Shown in pieces: positions 22,579 through 33,654 of a stretch of DNA of 64,000 nucleotides. This stretch comes from Mucidula mucida. Its lineage: Eukaryota > Basidiomycota > Agaricomycetes > Agaricales > Physalacriaceae. Position 1 is the first letter of the stretch; each line of letters begins with the position of its first letter. The notes beneath the pieces were generated by a model that saw only the letters and a list, made by a program, of their open reading frames with translations, made no database searches and had not been told where the DNA came from. Position numbers and translations under genes: made by a program. The stretch covers positions 227,386 through 291,385 of the forward strand of contig JADNYV010000034.1 in the NCBI GenBank assembly GCA_015501055.1. The letters run 5' to 3'.

Positions 22579-23905
22579 AATGGCAACTATGGACTCGGAG
22601 AGATTTTATGAGGTGTACCCCGACGTTCCGCCCGCCGACATCGCGCCTCGCCCTCTGGCTCATGGCGCCGAAGCTGTACGTTGCATTCTTCACACCCGAT
22701 CATTGTTGGCTCACAACACCTCCAGGTCGTGGAACACGTCAATGGCGAAGTCGTATGTGCCTAGGACTCCGAGGGATAGATCTCACTCGTTGACATTCTT
22801 GTCTGTAGGTCATCCGTCTTTGTCTCAAAGCTCCAGTTACGAGTGAAGTAGGCCGTTAAAACAACCCTATGATCCTAACAGTACTGAACCCATTTAGATC
22901 TCTCCCTTGCTCACGGAGGCGGAATGGAGGAAGATCGACCGCGACATTGACAACGCTTCGTCATTCGATCTCAATATACGAAATCTGGAGAAGCCTTGGG
23001 AGGACGTCTACCTTCATATTCTAGGAGCTCTTGCACGCGGCGAGAATGAGCAAATTTCCACTAAAGCCCAATACTTGGTGTGGGCCGTGGCGGTTCATAG
23101 ACAACACGAAAAACGAGGACATCGTTAACCTCGAGAAATCGGTGCGTGGCACGAAAGGGTCGATCAAAGAGATGATTCCGGATGTCGCAAATGTCCTCCG
23201 ATTGACTCTTGACCCCGAAGGCCATCACAAATTTGTTTCACTCGTCTTGGGCGAGCTCAAGCGTGCTATCTCACGGCAGCATACATGCCATTGGGACCCC
23301 AAAACTGGACGTATCCAACTGTCGTACCAACAAATCCCCAATTCTGAGAAGGCAGTCAAGATACTGCTGGCTAGTCTCAAAGTTGCGAGAAGGCAAGTGG
23401 AATGGCAGGCACTCCTGCAGCACTGTGTATACACCGCTCGATATGGCAAATTACAGCCAGAGCTTGTTCCGATTCTCTCTCGCGAAATGGTGCTTATAGC
23501 AGCCGTGGGACCATGGTTCATGGTGGCCCATCGAGCAAACTGTGGAGAGGGCTGGAAACATGTTTGTAAAGCTCATCCTGATTTGGACGATATGAAGGTT
23601 CTGGAGAAAATTCGATACCAAAAGGTGGACACTATCATCGACGGCGATGATGCGGATCCCGACGAAGATCTAAGGCAGTTGAAGGATAGTACGGTGAAGT
23701 TTGACTTTTCAGAAGCATTGCGTCAGAGACTGCGGACAGTGTTGGTATAGGCGCTGTCTTTGATTGGGATAAAGAATTATTCAATGTTCGAGAGTCGAGA
23801 GGCTGGGCGGTGTTGCAAGAAATCAAGGACCAAATGCACGATGATATCTCACTTTTCTGCAATGATGGAGGCGATATGATTGCTATGAGGGTAGATGTTA
23901 TGTAG
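22579..23905 (+). CDS. Uncharacterised lineage-specific protein (better-preserved copy)
   Basis: The start MATMDSERFYEVYPDVPP at 22579 leads to HGAEAV, a first intron (donor GTACGT), VVEHVNGEV, a second intron, VIRLCLKAPVTSE, a third intron, then ISPLLTEAEWRKIDRDIDNASSF and, further on, DPEGHHKFVSLVLGELKRA, CHWDPKTGRI and RRQVEWQALLQHCVY. A final intron (donor GTATAG, 23748) joins a last exon SRGWAVLQEIKDQ ending in FCNDGGDMIAMRVDVM with a stop at 23903-23905. A frame change is needed near 23090, where AQYLVW gives way to RFIDNTKNEDIVNLE. No known domain is recognised and no signal peptide is seen. The related copy at 9434-10684 is more decayed. Confidence 0.55.
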
Positions 23906-24179
23906 CAGATACAACTTTCTATTTGGAATTTGACGCGGGAATTGACTTGGCCAAGCGGTAACACGGCGACAGTGGCATGCAGACTGAGACAATTGCCAGG
24001 CGTTCCGGCCTTCGCACACGTGATATTGCACCGGCCCTAAACTTTGTCACCTCACGCTGTTTGCTCATTTAACCCAACGCTCATCTTCGCCACCGCTATA
24101 CACCACTGTCTGAAATGCTGTTCTCTTCCCTACCGTGTGTCATGTCATTCATACATGCTCCTCTGCTAAAGTGATTTCC

Positions 24180-24945
24180 AGGCTACCAATCGACGAGCCG
24201 CGTGTCGTCAAGTACACCCCACTACCCAGACCAGAAGTCAAACCGCGAATCAGCTCCTACGTTCCCCGTAGATACCCGTCACCCGAGTAAGTCGTTTTAC
24301 CCCATGAAGACAGGCTCTCGAATTACTCAGGCCGGATGTTCACCTTGAGGACCCACCAGCCATTCCTGCCGACTTATCCGATCGCGGGCTTTGATGTATG
24401 GCTACTTCATCGACGCAAGTTCTGTAAAGAAAAAGGGATCGAAGATACCGTTGACGCAGCGAACGATATAATACAGTGCTTGAAGCGCTACGTATTTCAC
24501 CTTCGCGAAGACGGCCACATTCCCTGAAAACGATGAAATCGAGCTTTTCTACTTCGCTCTACGGGGCCGTGGCGGCTCTGTCTACACCATTGGAGACCGT
24601 GGAGTTCCTGCGATCAAGTTGAAGGAGCTAGAGGCCAAAATTGGTCTCAAATCTGCTTGTTGGATTAGTTTTGATGACGTTTCTCGTGAGTTCGCTTGTT
24701 ATGCTGCAGTAATTTCCACTCTGAAGAATGGCGACAGAGCCGCCAAAATGATCATTTCATTACTGCACTCAATGTCGTAGTCGGATTCTGTCTTGTTTTC
24801 ATCTACATATGCTGTCGTCAATACCTCAATCAAGTTTTCCCTCTTTTCGACATTGGACCGAAAAATGCTTGATGTCAAGTCAAAGCAGCGTGATGACACC
24901 AAGAGATATGCACGAGACTAAAAATATAGCATCCAGGGGACGATT
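24180..24945 (+). pseudogene. PEVKPR/SFDDVS-family copy C (5'-truncated, frame-broken)
   Basis: Begins at a splice acceptor near 24180 with RLPIDEPRVVKYTPLPRPEV and KPRISSYVPRRYPSPE, then after an intron PDVHLEDPPAIPADLS. A frame break follows at DRGL (24390), where copy D reads DRGLVMYGYLIDD. The later blocks FALRGRGGSVYTIGDRGVP, LKELEAKIGLKSACW and SFDDVS run to 24688, and a last exon FSLFSTLDRKMLD ends near 24920. The N-terminal PASGGK exon is absent. First of three head-to-tail copies (C, D, E). Confidence 0.65.
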
Positions 24946-25140
24946 GCAGACACCCAAGAGAAAAAGAGTAGGCATGCTTACGACACGTCGCAATTGCTGC
25001 AGCCAGTCAGTGCGCCCAGCGAATGGCCCCTCCGTCGTGTCGGGCTGCCGAGCTCGGCGAACCATTATTCGATCGCGCATAGGGTCTAGTAGCTCTTTCT
25101 TTTCAACGACGACCTTCATAGTAATTTCTTTCATTTTTCC

Positions 25141-26231
25141 ATGAAACGGCACGCTACCCTGGAGGTTCCAGCTTCAGGAGGGAAAGTTGAGATTGTCTTT
25201 CCGGACTCCGTCCCCGGGAGGCCTCCCACAACTCTCATCTTTGACATACCTGCTCCTGGTGGGACAGTGGTACGTCCTTTATACGTTATAAGGCACTTGC
25301 GCCGACAAACCAACTCAGAAGATAAACTTGACACCAAATGTTCTACAAACGACACGCGTCAACGCGTCGAGTTCTCAGCTTATGAGCTCTTTTCAACAGA
25401 CGCCAGCCCCAATGTTGTTCTCTTACAATCTGCCGTGTGTATTGCATTGCTTGTTCATTCTTCCTTTTGAAGTGAATTCCAGGCTACCATTTGAAAAGCC
25501 CCCAGTCGTGAAGTACACCCCACTACCCAGACCAGAAGTCAAACCGCGAATAAGCTCATACGTTCCCCGTAGACCCCCGTCGCCCGAGTAAGTCGTTTTA
25601 CCCCAGTGAAGACAAGCTCTCGAATTGCTTAGGCCGGATGTTCACCTGGAGGACCCACCCGCCATTCCTGCCGACTTATCCGATCGCGGCCTTGTAATGT
25701 ATGGCTACCTCATCGACGACAAGTTTTGTAAAGAAAAAGGGTTCGGCGACACCGTTGATGCATCGGCCGAATTTATAGAGTGCTTGGATGCGCTACGTAT
25801 AACCACCTTCGCGAAGATGGCTACATTCCCTGAAAACGATGAAATCGAGCTTCTCTACTTCGCTCTACGGGGCCGTGGCGGCTCTGTCTACACCATTGGA
25901 GACCGTGGAGTTCCTGCAATCAAGTTGAAGGAGCTAGAGGCCAAAATGGGTCTGAAATCTGCTTGTTGGATTAGTTTTGATGATGTCTCTCGTGAGTCGC
26001 TTGTCATGCTGTATTAATTTTCACTCTGAAGAATGGAAACAGAGCCGCCAAAATGATCGTTTCATCATTCCAATAGATTTGTAGTCCGCGTCCGTCTTGT
26101 TTTCATCTACATTTGCTATCGTTAATGCTACAATCCAAATCTCATATCTTTCGACATTGGACCGAAGGATGCCTGATGCCGTTGAAGAGCCAGTGTCAAC
26201 GCGATACCATACCGTACGGCCACATTATTGA
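25141..26231 (+). CDS. PEVKPR/SFDDVS-family copy D (best-preserved member, function unknown)
   Basis: Exon 1 (25141 to about 25269) encodes MKRHATLEVPASGGKVEIVF and IFDIPAPGGTV. After a GTACGT intron comes KINLTPN. An exon from about 25483 encodes LPFEKPPVVKYTPLPRPEV and KPRISSYVPRRPPSPE. The main exon from about 25633 encodes DVHLEDPPAIPADLSDRGLV, MYGYLIDDKFCKEKGFGD, FAKMATFPENDEIELLYFAL, GDRGVPAIKLKELEAKMG and LKSACWISFDDVS. A donor GTGAGT follows, and a last exon with YLSTLDRRMPDAVEE may end at 26229-26231. The predicted protein is soluble, about 220-250 residues, with no recognised fold. Upstream, a 45-bp block ending in GACGACCTTCAT is also found before copy E. Exon borders at the 3' end are uncertain. 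Confidence 0.6.
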
Positions 26232-26339
26232 ACTACGTAGCGCACCGCAAAAAGGCAGCGGGCGATTGCAGACAGGCGTCGCAATCGTCCTTCCGTTGTG
26301 CCGGACTGCCGAGCTCGCAACCACTGTGCGATCGCGTAT

Positions 26340-26530
26340 AGGGTCTAGTAGCTCTTTCTTTTCAACGACGACCTTCATACGGCTTTCTCTCATTGCTCCA
26401 TGAACCGGCACGCTACCCTGGAAGTTCCAGCCTCAGGAGGAAAAGTTGAGATTGTCTTTCCGGTGTCCGTCCCGGGGAGGCCTTCCGCAACTCTGACCTT
26501 TGACATACCTGCTCCTGGTGGGACAGTACA
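26340..26530 (+). pseudogene. PEVKPR/SFDDVS-family copy E (first exon and promoter only)
   Basis: MNRHATLEVPASGGKVEIVF and FDIPAPGGT at 26400-26527 match exon 1 of copy D, and the upstream block with TCTAGTAGCTCTTTC matches the copy D promoter. The match stops inside the exon, and from about 26541 the sequence is the 3' part of a SPO22/ZIP4-like gene. This is a clean breakpoint of a rearrangement. Confidence 0.7.
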
Positions 26531-26540
26531 CTGCACGACG

Positions 26541-26991
26541 ATGTTGGCGCGAAACTCGCCGACTGATAGAGCAAAAGCTATCAGTTACGTGGAACAGGCT
26601 GTGAGTGTTATTGAACAGAGCATTGACAACGACGAGGTACGGTGGTATGTAGATACTCTCCCCCCTCCTCCTTCTTATGATCTCCGTAGGCTTATCCCAT
26701 GGATGAGCGTTTCTGGTTGCTCAGCATGTCGTACAACACTGGATTTGAGTGTCTTGAGTCAGCCTTCACTTGGCCGGTGCTTTCAAGAGACTGATGCTTC
26801 TGACAAGGCCTCGGCGTTGGATGAGGCGAAGCGCTGATTTGAATCGTCGATTGTTATTGTAGGCTCGTCCCTGGAGGAACGGAGCGAGCTGAAAAGGTAA
26901 GGGTGTTCTCAGATGCTCATAGTGTAACTGATGGTTTCGGTAGATTTCAGAAACATACAGAGAACTGCTTTCGCGATATGGACCTCATTGA
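26541..26991 (+). pseudogene. 3' end of a SPO22/ZIP4-like meiosis gene (inverted second copy)
   Basis: SPO22/ZIP4 proteins are TPR-rich and act in crossover formation and synapsis. The fragment encodes LARNSPTDRAKAISYVEQAV, a GTACGG intron, AYPMDERFWLLSMSYNTGFE, LDEAKR-stop-FESSIVI, and after an intron ISETYRELLSRYGPH with a stop at 26989-26991. The stop after DEAKR replaces the Trp expected in the family (KRWFE). The same sequence in inverted orientation, with the same stop, lies at 38606-39063. Confidence 0.7.
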
Positions 26992-27890
26992 TGAATTCTG
27001 TCTCGTTCTCTATGGCCCTTTCTAGATCTTGATGTATCGCTATGTTCTTGCTTTCTGTCTGCGGATTGCGTATCTCGTTCTTTGTCTGCGTCTGCTGCTT
27101 TCCTCTGTTTCGCTTGTATGAAAACAATGTTATTGAAATATGTAGGCGGCACCTTTGCTCTCGAATCTCTGACGAGTTCACGTCAGGCTTCTGTACTCGG
27201 AGGGAGTGATGCGAGGCAGAGGCCCGACTTGCACGGGATTTGACTGACAAGTGTTTGCTTTGAGGTCCCTCCCAGTATATATAAGATTTCAACAGTGTTC
27301 GCATCCTGCGCCCTTGATGTCCTATCAAGCTTGACAGAACACCATCAGGCAACGAAGGCCTTCATGGCATCCATGCTAGAAGATAGAGTTACCCCTTTTT
27401 TTACCGGATGCAAAGAAATGCGCGGAAAAGCAGGACGAGCATTGTCACGGTTGCGCAAGCTTCACTCTTGAAATGATCGCTTGGTCGCCGAAAGAGTGTA
27501 TGTAGCGCGGTGTTATGATGCTCTGGTCAATGAGGAGTGGAGACTGCTTATGTACCCTTGAGCTTTCCATGAAATCAAGTGAAGGCAAAATGGTCAGAAG
27601 CAAATTCTATTATTCGATCTAAGTGCTAGAATGATGGCAGTAATATAATTGTCACAGAGGATCAAGTGGTAGCACTAAGCCTTCTCCTCCATATTCAGGC
27701 AGGCGGGTGCAGGCGCGCGGGAGATGTTGGTGGGCATCAGCACAACGGTTTTTCAGCTCCTCTGGACTAACCAAGGACTGACTTCAACAAGAGGGCCAAT
27801 TGACTGTCCTTTTTTAGAAGCGCAAGGCTGTCTTCAATGTTCATGTCGACCATTTTGGGAGATGGTATGCCCATCACCATCTCTCTTGAT
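26541..27890 (+). repeat. Arm 1 of a large inverted duplication
   Basis: Matches 39063-36670 in reverse complement with scattered substitutions. It contains the SPO22/ZIP4 3' end, then about 900 bp without a recognised gene, including a segment read as MLVGISTTVFQLLW near 27724. The partner arm is interrupted by an extra 1.05 kb carrying an SDR gene. The copia element at 27911 lies just inside this arm. Confidence 0.75.
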
Positions 27891-27910
27891 GTTCCTTCAG
27901 AATGTCAGGC

Positions 27911-28199
27911 TGTTAGAATCTAGGACACCGTGTAAGTATATATAGTAAATCTATTTCCCAGTACACCGTGGTGGATGACTGGGCTTGTACCTAGGACACC
28001 GTGTAAGTATATATAGTAAATCTATTTCTATGTGTCCGTCAGTACGTAGTCCTTGTCCATGTGTGAAACCAACTTACCCCAGTACACCGTGGTGGATGAC
28101 TGGGAGTAAGTGGATCAATTGCGCGCGTCCATACCGCGCGCTCGGTCTCTATCTCCGATCTCCCAGATGATCTCGCGTTGTTCTCTTACTATCACAACA
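27911..28199 (-). repeat. Copia 3' LTR
   Basis: 289 bp, TG...CA ends, near-identical to 34485-34773. It contains an internal direct repeat: ACACCGTGTAAGTATATATA occurs twice, and so does CAGTACACCGTGGTGGATGA. The TATATA motif could be its promoter core. Confidence 0.93.
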
Positions 28200-28339
28200 C
28201 TCCTCCTCAACGCAAAGATCATCGCTCCTCCTTGCTCTCCACAACCCCCATCCAAGTTCTAATCTTCTGGAAATCCCCCGTCGGCAACACTTTCGTAAAG
28301 GCATCAGCGGTGTTCTCCTTGCTCGGGACATCATGGAAA

Positions 28340-31300
28340 TCGACCAGTCCGCGAGCCACGTATTCCCGAGTGTAATGGTACTGCACATCGATGTGCTTAA
28401 CTCGTTGATGAAATGTGGGATCCTCTGTGAGTAATCATGCCCCGTTGTTATCGATGAAAATGCCAGTGCTTTCCTTCTGATGGCATCCGATCTCTGTCAG
28501 GACATTCCGCACCCATATTGCCTCCTTCGTCGCCAAGCACGCTGCCATGTATTCTGCTTCTGTCGGTGACGTTGCGACTGTTGTCTGTTTCTTCGACATC
28601 CAGGATATTAGTCCTGAGCCGAGGGAGAAGCAGTAGCCCGAGACGGATTTTGCGTGTCTAAGCAGTTTGCGTAGTCGGAGTTGTTGTGTCCTACGAGCTT
28701 TATCTTCTTCCTTCCACCTAATTGAAGCTTGTAGTGTCTTGTACCTTTTAGATACACAACAACGTGTTTGGCTGCTCCCCAGTGTGTTCTACCGTAGTTT
28801 GTGTTGAACCCACTGAGTACTTCGACTGCATGTGCTATGTCCGGGCAAGTTCCTATGGCCAGATACATGAGGGACCCAACAAGACATTTGTACGGGAGTT
28901 TCTTAACATGCTTTCTCTCCTCCTCGGATGTTGAGTTGTATCTGGCTCCTTCGTCAGCTTGGTGTGTGGTGGCAGCGGCATTTTCTTGGGGTTGGCGTCC
29001 TTGCATCCGAATTCTTCTAGGATGCAATCGATAGGGCGGTTTGGGATAGGAATATTTGCGGTCCTTTCTGTCCCTTCACACTCGTATGCCGACAACAAAA
29101 CTCGCATCTCCCTTCGATATCTCCCACTTGTCTTCAACTGCTCTTCAAACCTTCCGCTTTCCTCCACGCTGCTTGCCTCAACAGTGAAATCATCTACATG
29201 GACTGCCACTATGAGGGTTCCAGTAGCCGATTCTCTGTAATAGAGGCAGTGTTTGACACTTAGCTGTGTGAAGCCCCATTCCTTCATCGCGGCATTCCAT
29301 TGTCCTATTCCAGATCCTTCCACCCTGCTTCATCCCATATAATCCCTTCTTCAACTTCCACACATAATCCTCCTTTCCTTCTTCTTCAAAATTCCTCGGC
29401 TGCTCCATATATATCTCTTCCTCCAAATCCCCGTACAGATATGCTGTTTTCCCATCAATCTGTCTCAGCTCCCAGTCTTGAGTTGCGGTGATGTGGTATA
29501 GGATGCAAAGTGATTCCATCCAAGCGGTAGGTGAGGTCGTTTTTATGTAGTCTTTCCGTACATCATCTCAAAGCCACGTAGGACATAACACACTTTGTGT
29601 CGGGTAACAACACCTCCTCATTTCGCTTTGTTGCAGAACAAATTTGCCCTTCATGATTCGTTGATCTTTTGGCACGCTCGAGCGGGGTATTGCTTTGTAG
29701 ACGCCCATGTTTTTGATCGATTTGAGTTCATCATGGATGGCAGCAAGCCACTTGTTGTGTTCATTGTCATCTAGCGCTTCCTGTATCGTTGGCTCATCTG
29801 GGCTGTTTGGGTTAAAACCCTCCTCCTCAAGCTCTGCTTCAAAAGCATTTGCTCTCTCCTTCTCTCTCGCTGCTTTCTTCTTGGCTCTCTCTCTCGCTTT
29901 CGCCTGTCCACTCTCTTTGAGCTCTCCACCGCTTGACGTACATGTTCATCTCCTGAGGGACCGGGGACTCGTTTTGATCTCCTCGGTGCAGCGGCATTCC
30001 CAGCATTTTGCTTTGCTGGTTCCGGTGTTTCCTCATCTTCGTCAGACGAGTCATCGGTCCATATGTGCTCTTTCTTTTCTGGCGCTTCAGGAGGTATGTC
30101 ATCGTCATTTACGATCCGTCCGGGTTGTAACGGGCGTGCACTTTCCTGCCAGCTCTCCTTGAATCGGACGTGGAACGATGTGATGACCTTATGAGAGGCT
30201 TTGTGGTAGCAGAGGTAGGCTTTAGCATTCGAAGCATAGCCGATGAGTACACACTCAAGAGATTTGTCGTAGATCTTGGGATTGTGTTTATTCTGGATGA
30301 GGACGAAGGCCTTGCAGCCAATTTCACGCATATGAGACATGTTGGGTTTCTTGCCATACCACACCTCATACGGCGTCATATTTGGTTGAGCCCTGCATGG
30401 TCTTCGCTGAGCAATGTAGGCGGCAGTTTCGTTGAAATAGTCCCATGTGTTTGGTGGTGCACCACATGCGATCCGCATCGTCCGCCCGAGTTCAAATATG
30501 ACTCTGTGACTCCTCTCGACAATGCCGTTCTGAGCGGATGTGTACGGGGCTGTCAGCTGCTCCTTGGTTCCGTGGTTCGCTATCCATTCCCTCATCTCGT
30601 CGCTATCAAGCTCCCCACCATCAACTCGATATATGCTGACTTCCTCTCCGCATTCTAGCTTCCGCTGCTTTTCCCACTTCTTGAGCTCATGGAACGCCCG
30701 GTCTTTCGAGCGAAGAGAAATGGACCAAATCATCCCCGTGTATTCGTCGACTAACTCCATAGAGTATTTGTTATGTCTGGCCGACTCTACTGCCTGTGGT
30801 CCCGCTAAATCCACACAGACCACGCCCAGCTTCCTCTCAGATGCTTCCCCTTTCTCTTCTTGGGTACAGATGTGTGCGTCTGTTTTCCATGGATGCAGGA
30901 TTCACATAAGGGTGGTTCGAGGGAGAAGTCGACAGGCATACCTGTTGCCATGTTCATTCGGGCCATACACTTAATGGTTTCGACGCCAATATGTCCTAGG
31001 CGTTTGTGCCAGGTTTCGAGAGTTGCAGCAAACGCCTTAGCGGAGTGCTTCGTCTTCGGCTCGGATGACCCTCCTATGGTCCATAAACGGCCATGCGTCG
31101 TGTACCGGTCATGACGGTGGTCTTGGTCTTCTTGTTTCGAACGACAAACTTGTCTGTATCAAAGATGACCTCGTTTCCACCCTCGCAGACCTTCCCAATC
31201 GACATCAAGCGTATATTTGCGCTTGGAACGAATAAGATGTTCTCCAGTGTGACGTTGACACCTTTGGCGATGTGGAGGGCAATCTTCCCAATGGCTGTTG

Positions 31301-31902
31301 CATAGATGATGGATCCTCCAACGCCTCTGATCTTCTTCGGGTGATGGGGACCAGCATATGGAAGTCCTCACGGATTGGTGAGATGTGGACTGTGGCGCCT
31401 GTATCGGCAATGAAGGACGCGCATTTCTCGGTGTTCATTGAGTGATATCCGGAGCGGCTTGTTGCTGTGGGTATGTGTCTTCTCTGGGAGTGTCTTCATG
31501 ATCTCTCCAGTTGACTGACACTTTTGCGTCTTCTTCAACTATGAAGGAGAAATCGTCGGAGTTGTCATTCATTCGTCCGCCATGCGTCTTGTGGAGCGTC
31601 CTGAGTTTGGACTGGGAGGTGGTGAGGAACACAGTATTGATGGATTTGGCATCGCTGCTATCGTCCTCGGAGGCTGGCGCATAGGAAAGGAAAACCTTTC
31701 TTCCTTTGCTGTCGGTGAAGGTCTTCTTCTTTTCTTTCTTCTCCTTCTCCTTTCCTCTCTCCTTCTTCTTGCTGCCACTTTTTCCGAACTTCTTTTCTCT
31801 CTCCCTCCTCTTCCGCTCAAAGACCTCCTCTTGACGACCCTTCATGGCGCCACCTTTTGCGAAACAGTCTCTGGTCCAATGCCGCTTTCCGCAATTTCCG
31901 CA
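28340..31902 (-). pseudogene. Copia pol: zinc knuckle, integrase, reverse transcriptase, RNase H (frame-broken)
   Basis: Read right to left. CGNCGKRHWTRDCF (CCHC knuckle, 31870) is followed by a Lys-rich linker. The protease region has FIADTGATVHISP near 31400 (catalytic Asp in DTGA). The integrase core has VCVDLAGP (30815), YTGMIWSI, and NGIVERSHR. RT shows WELRQIDGKTAYLYGDL (29470), GLYGMKQGGR and AVHVDDF (29190). RNase H has SYWWS-like then SPTEAEYMAACLATKEAIWV near 28560 and FIDNNGA near 28450. Stops and frame shifts occur between integrase and RT and within RT. Family order integrase-RT-RNase H is diagnostic of Ty1/copia. Confidence 0.9.
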
Positions 31903-31907
31903 TACAC

Positions 31908-32167
31908 TGTTGGAGTTTGGCGATGCGACTCGCTGCCTCAAGAACTGACAAGAAGTTTCCTTTCTTAGTCAGCTGCTCAGTCAGCCAGTAGAAGTAGAAT
32001 TTTGTAGAACCTTCTAGTATATTTTGCATGTAGTATATAAGCTGAATACATTCTCGCCGGTAGAGCATCTGTTTGCTCTAACGCGAGCTAACCCAACGGT
32101 ATTGCGCAATTGCAAGCACTCACTCAAATATCAACCTCGCTCCCTTTACCCCATTTATTCTAATACA
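31908..32167 (+). repeat. 5' LTR of the gag-only element
   Basis: About 260 bp, matching 33392-33649 at nearly all positions. It contains AGTATATTTTGCATG and GTATATAAGC, plausible promoter elements. The right boundary is placed after TTCTAATACA; a few bases of uncertainty remain because the right copy ends TTCTAACA. Confidence 0.9.
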
Positions 32168-32230
32168 AACAGATCTTGGTAAAGCCACCGATAACCCGGC
32201 TCAGTCTTTCGCGCCCTCCCCACACCAACC

Positions 32231-33058
32231 ATGTCCGGCTACCGCCTCTCTGTTGACCCACTCTCAGGGGTAGAGAACTATGCCACCTGGAGCATCCAGA
32301 TGGGAGACATTCTCAATGACCTCAGACTTGACAGCCATATAGCTGATGGCGCATCAGGCACCGATGCCACATGGAAAACTTCGGACCGAAAGGCCCTGAC
32401 GCAGATCTGTCTACGCGTCGAGCCCCACATCATTGTCAACATCTGCAATGCGAAGACAGCTCTTGAGGCTTGGACTACCCTCAAGGACAACTACCAGAGT
32501 GATGGTGGTATTGGGATCATCCTAGCCATCCAGAAACTCTTTTCCACCCGTGCCCAAGGTGATGAATCCACAATGGAGCGTCATCTTCGTGACATAAAGA
32601 ATTGTGCTGAAGATCTACGCACATTTGGTTACCCCCTGGACAACAAAGTCTTTTCCCTCGCACTTCTCACATCCATACCCAAGACTTGGGACTCATGGGT
32701 TTCATCAACAGCCCTTGATGAGATATTACTCTCGAGTTCAAGCAAGGTTAACGCTGCCATCATGATGGAAGCAAAGCGCCGTTTGTCTGGATCAGGCAAT
32801 GGCATTGTTCATGATACCGCCATGGTTTCCAAATCCAGACCTCCTCCGCGTAAGCCGCGTAATGCGCCGCAATCATCATTCCAATCGTCATCCAACCCTG
32901 CACCACCCAAAAATGTCTGCTACACCTGTGGCAGCAAAGGCCACATGGCTCGTGATTGCCCATCAGAGCCCGACACTGTTGCTGCATTTGGTTTGGCTGA
33001 ATCTGATGAAGAGGAATGGTCCTCAGACCCAGAAGCAGACTCGGACTTTGCATTTTAA
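32231..33058 (+). CDS. Retrotransposon Gag (UBN2-type) with CCHC zinc knuckle
   Basis: Structural protein of the nested element, 275 residues, frame intact. The start MSGYRLSVDPLSG leads into the copia-type Gag fold (YATWSIQMGDIL, ALEAWTTLKDNY, LTSIPKTWDSW). After a basic Pro/Ser linker comes the nucleic-acid-binding knuckle CYTCGSKGHMARDC and an acidic tail EEWSSDPEADSDFAF. An intact Gag in an element that lacks pol suggests that the protein is selected for, or that the insertion is recent. Confidence 0.92.
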   Translation: MSGYRLSVDPLSGVENYATWSIQMGDILNDLRLDSHIADGASGTDATWKTSDRKALTQICLRVEPHIIVNICNAKTALEAWTTLKDNYQSDGGIGIILAIQKLFSTRAQGDESTMERHLRDIKNCAEDLRTFGYPLDNKVFSLALLTSIPKTWDSWVSSTALDEILLSSSSKVNAAIMMEAKRRLSGSGNGIVHDTAMVSKSRPPPRKPRNAPQSSFQSSSNPAPPKNVCYTCGSKGHMARDCPSEPDTVAAFGLAESDEEEWSSDPEADSDFAF

Positions 33059-33391
33059 ATGCACACATTATTTTCCTCCTTACTATACATCATTTTAATT
33101 ATGCCTTCCATTTCTCATCCACCTGACATTCAATTTTTGGACTATCCTTCTTTTCTTTGGCAGACTCGGAGCTAATAAAGATTGGCAACCTGGCCCAGAA
33201 GTAGTTGGGACGATCACGGGGATACGGGTCCCTGGAACACTATGCTTGGGGCATTGGTGGGGACATGCAGGCCGTGCGCTGCATCACTTTGTGTACTGTA
33301 TTTGTGCCGGGGATCAAGCACGGCATGAGGCCGCAGTTTCAGGGGGAGCTCAGCATTTGCGACTCATACTCAGCGCCTCGTCGAGGGGGAG
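33059..33391. other. Non-coding 3' region of the gag-only element
   Basis: About 330 bp between the gag stop and the right LTR with no conserved coding blocks. It ends with a G-rich tract just before the LTR, consistent with a polypurine tract. Confidence 0.6.
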
Positions 33392-33649
33392 TGTTGGAGT
33401 TTGGCAATGCGACTCGCCACCTCGAGAACTGACGAGAAGTTTCCTTTCTTAGTCAGCTGCTCAGTCAGCCAGTAGAAGTAGAATTTTGTAGAACCTTCTA
33501 GTATATTTTGCATGTAGTATATAAGCTGAATACATTCTCGCCGGTAGAGCATCTGTTTGCTCTAACGCGAGCTAACCCAACAGTATTGCGCGATTGCAAG
33601 CACTCACTCAAATATCAACCTTGCTCCCTTTACCCCATTTATTCTAACA
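33392..33649 (+). repeat. 3' LTR of the gag-only element
   Basis: 258 bp, starts TGTTGGAGTTTGG, ends TTCTAACA, followed by the target duplicate TACAC. It differs from the 5' LTR at scattered sites, so the insertion is young but not brand new. Confidence 0.92.
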
Positions 33650-33654
33650 TACAC

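Larger units (their letters stand above)
31908..33649 (+). mobile_element. Gag-only LTR element (TR-GAG-like), nested in the copia element
   Basis: Two LTRs of about 258-260 bp (31908-32167 and 33392-33649) with TGTTGG...ACA ends flank a single plus-strand gag gene. A perfect 5-bp target duplication TACAC lies at 31903-31907 and 33650-33654. A purine tract GAGGGGGAG precedes the right LTR. No protease, integrase, RT or RNase H is present in the 1.74 kb. The outer copia frame resumes exactly at the duplicated target, proving insertion into the copia gag region. Such gag-bearing, pol-less elements depend on another element for mobility. Confidence 0.93.

Noticed and set aside
29300..32000. Several long plus-strand frames (for example near 29707, 30170 and 31582)
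   Set aside because: They are antisense to copia pol and consist of Ser/Leu-rich shadow translation with no family resemblance.
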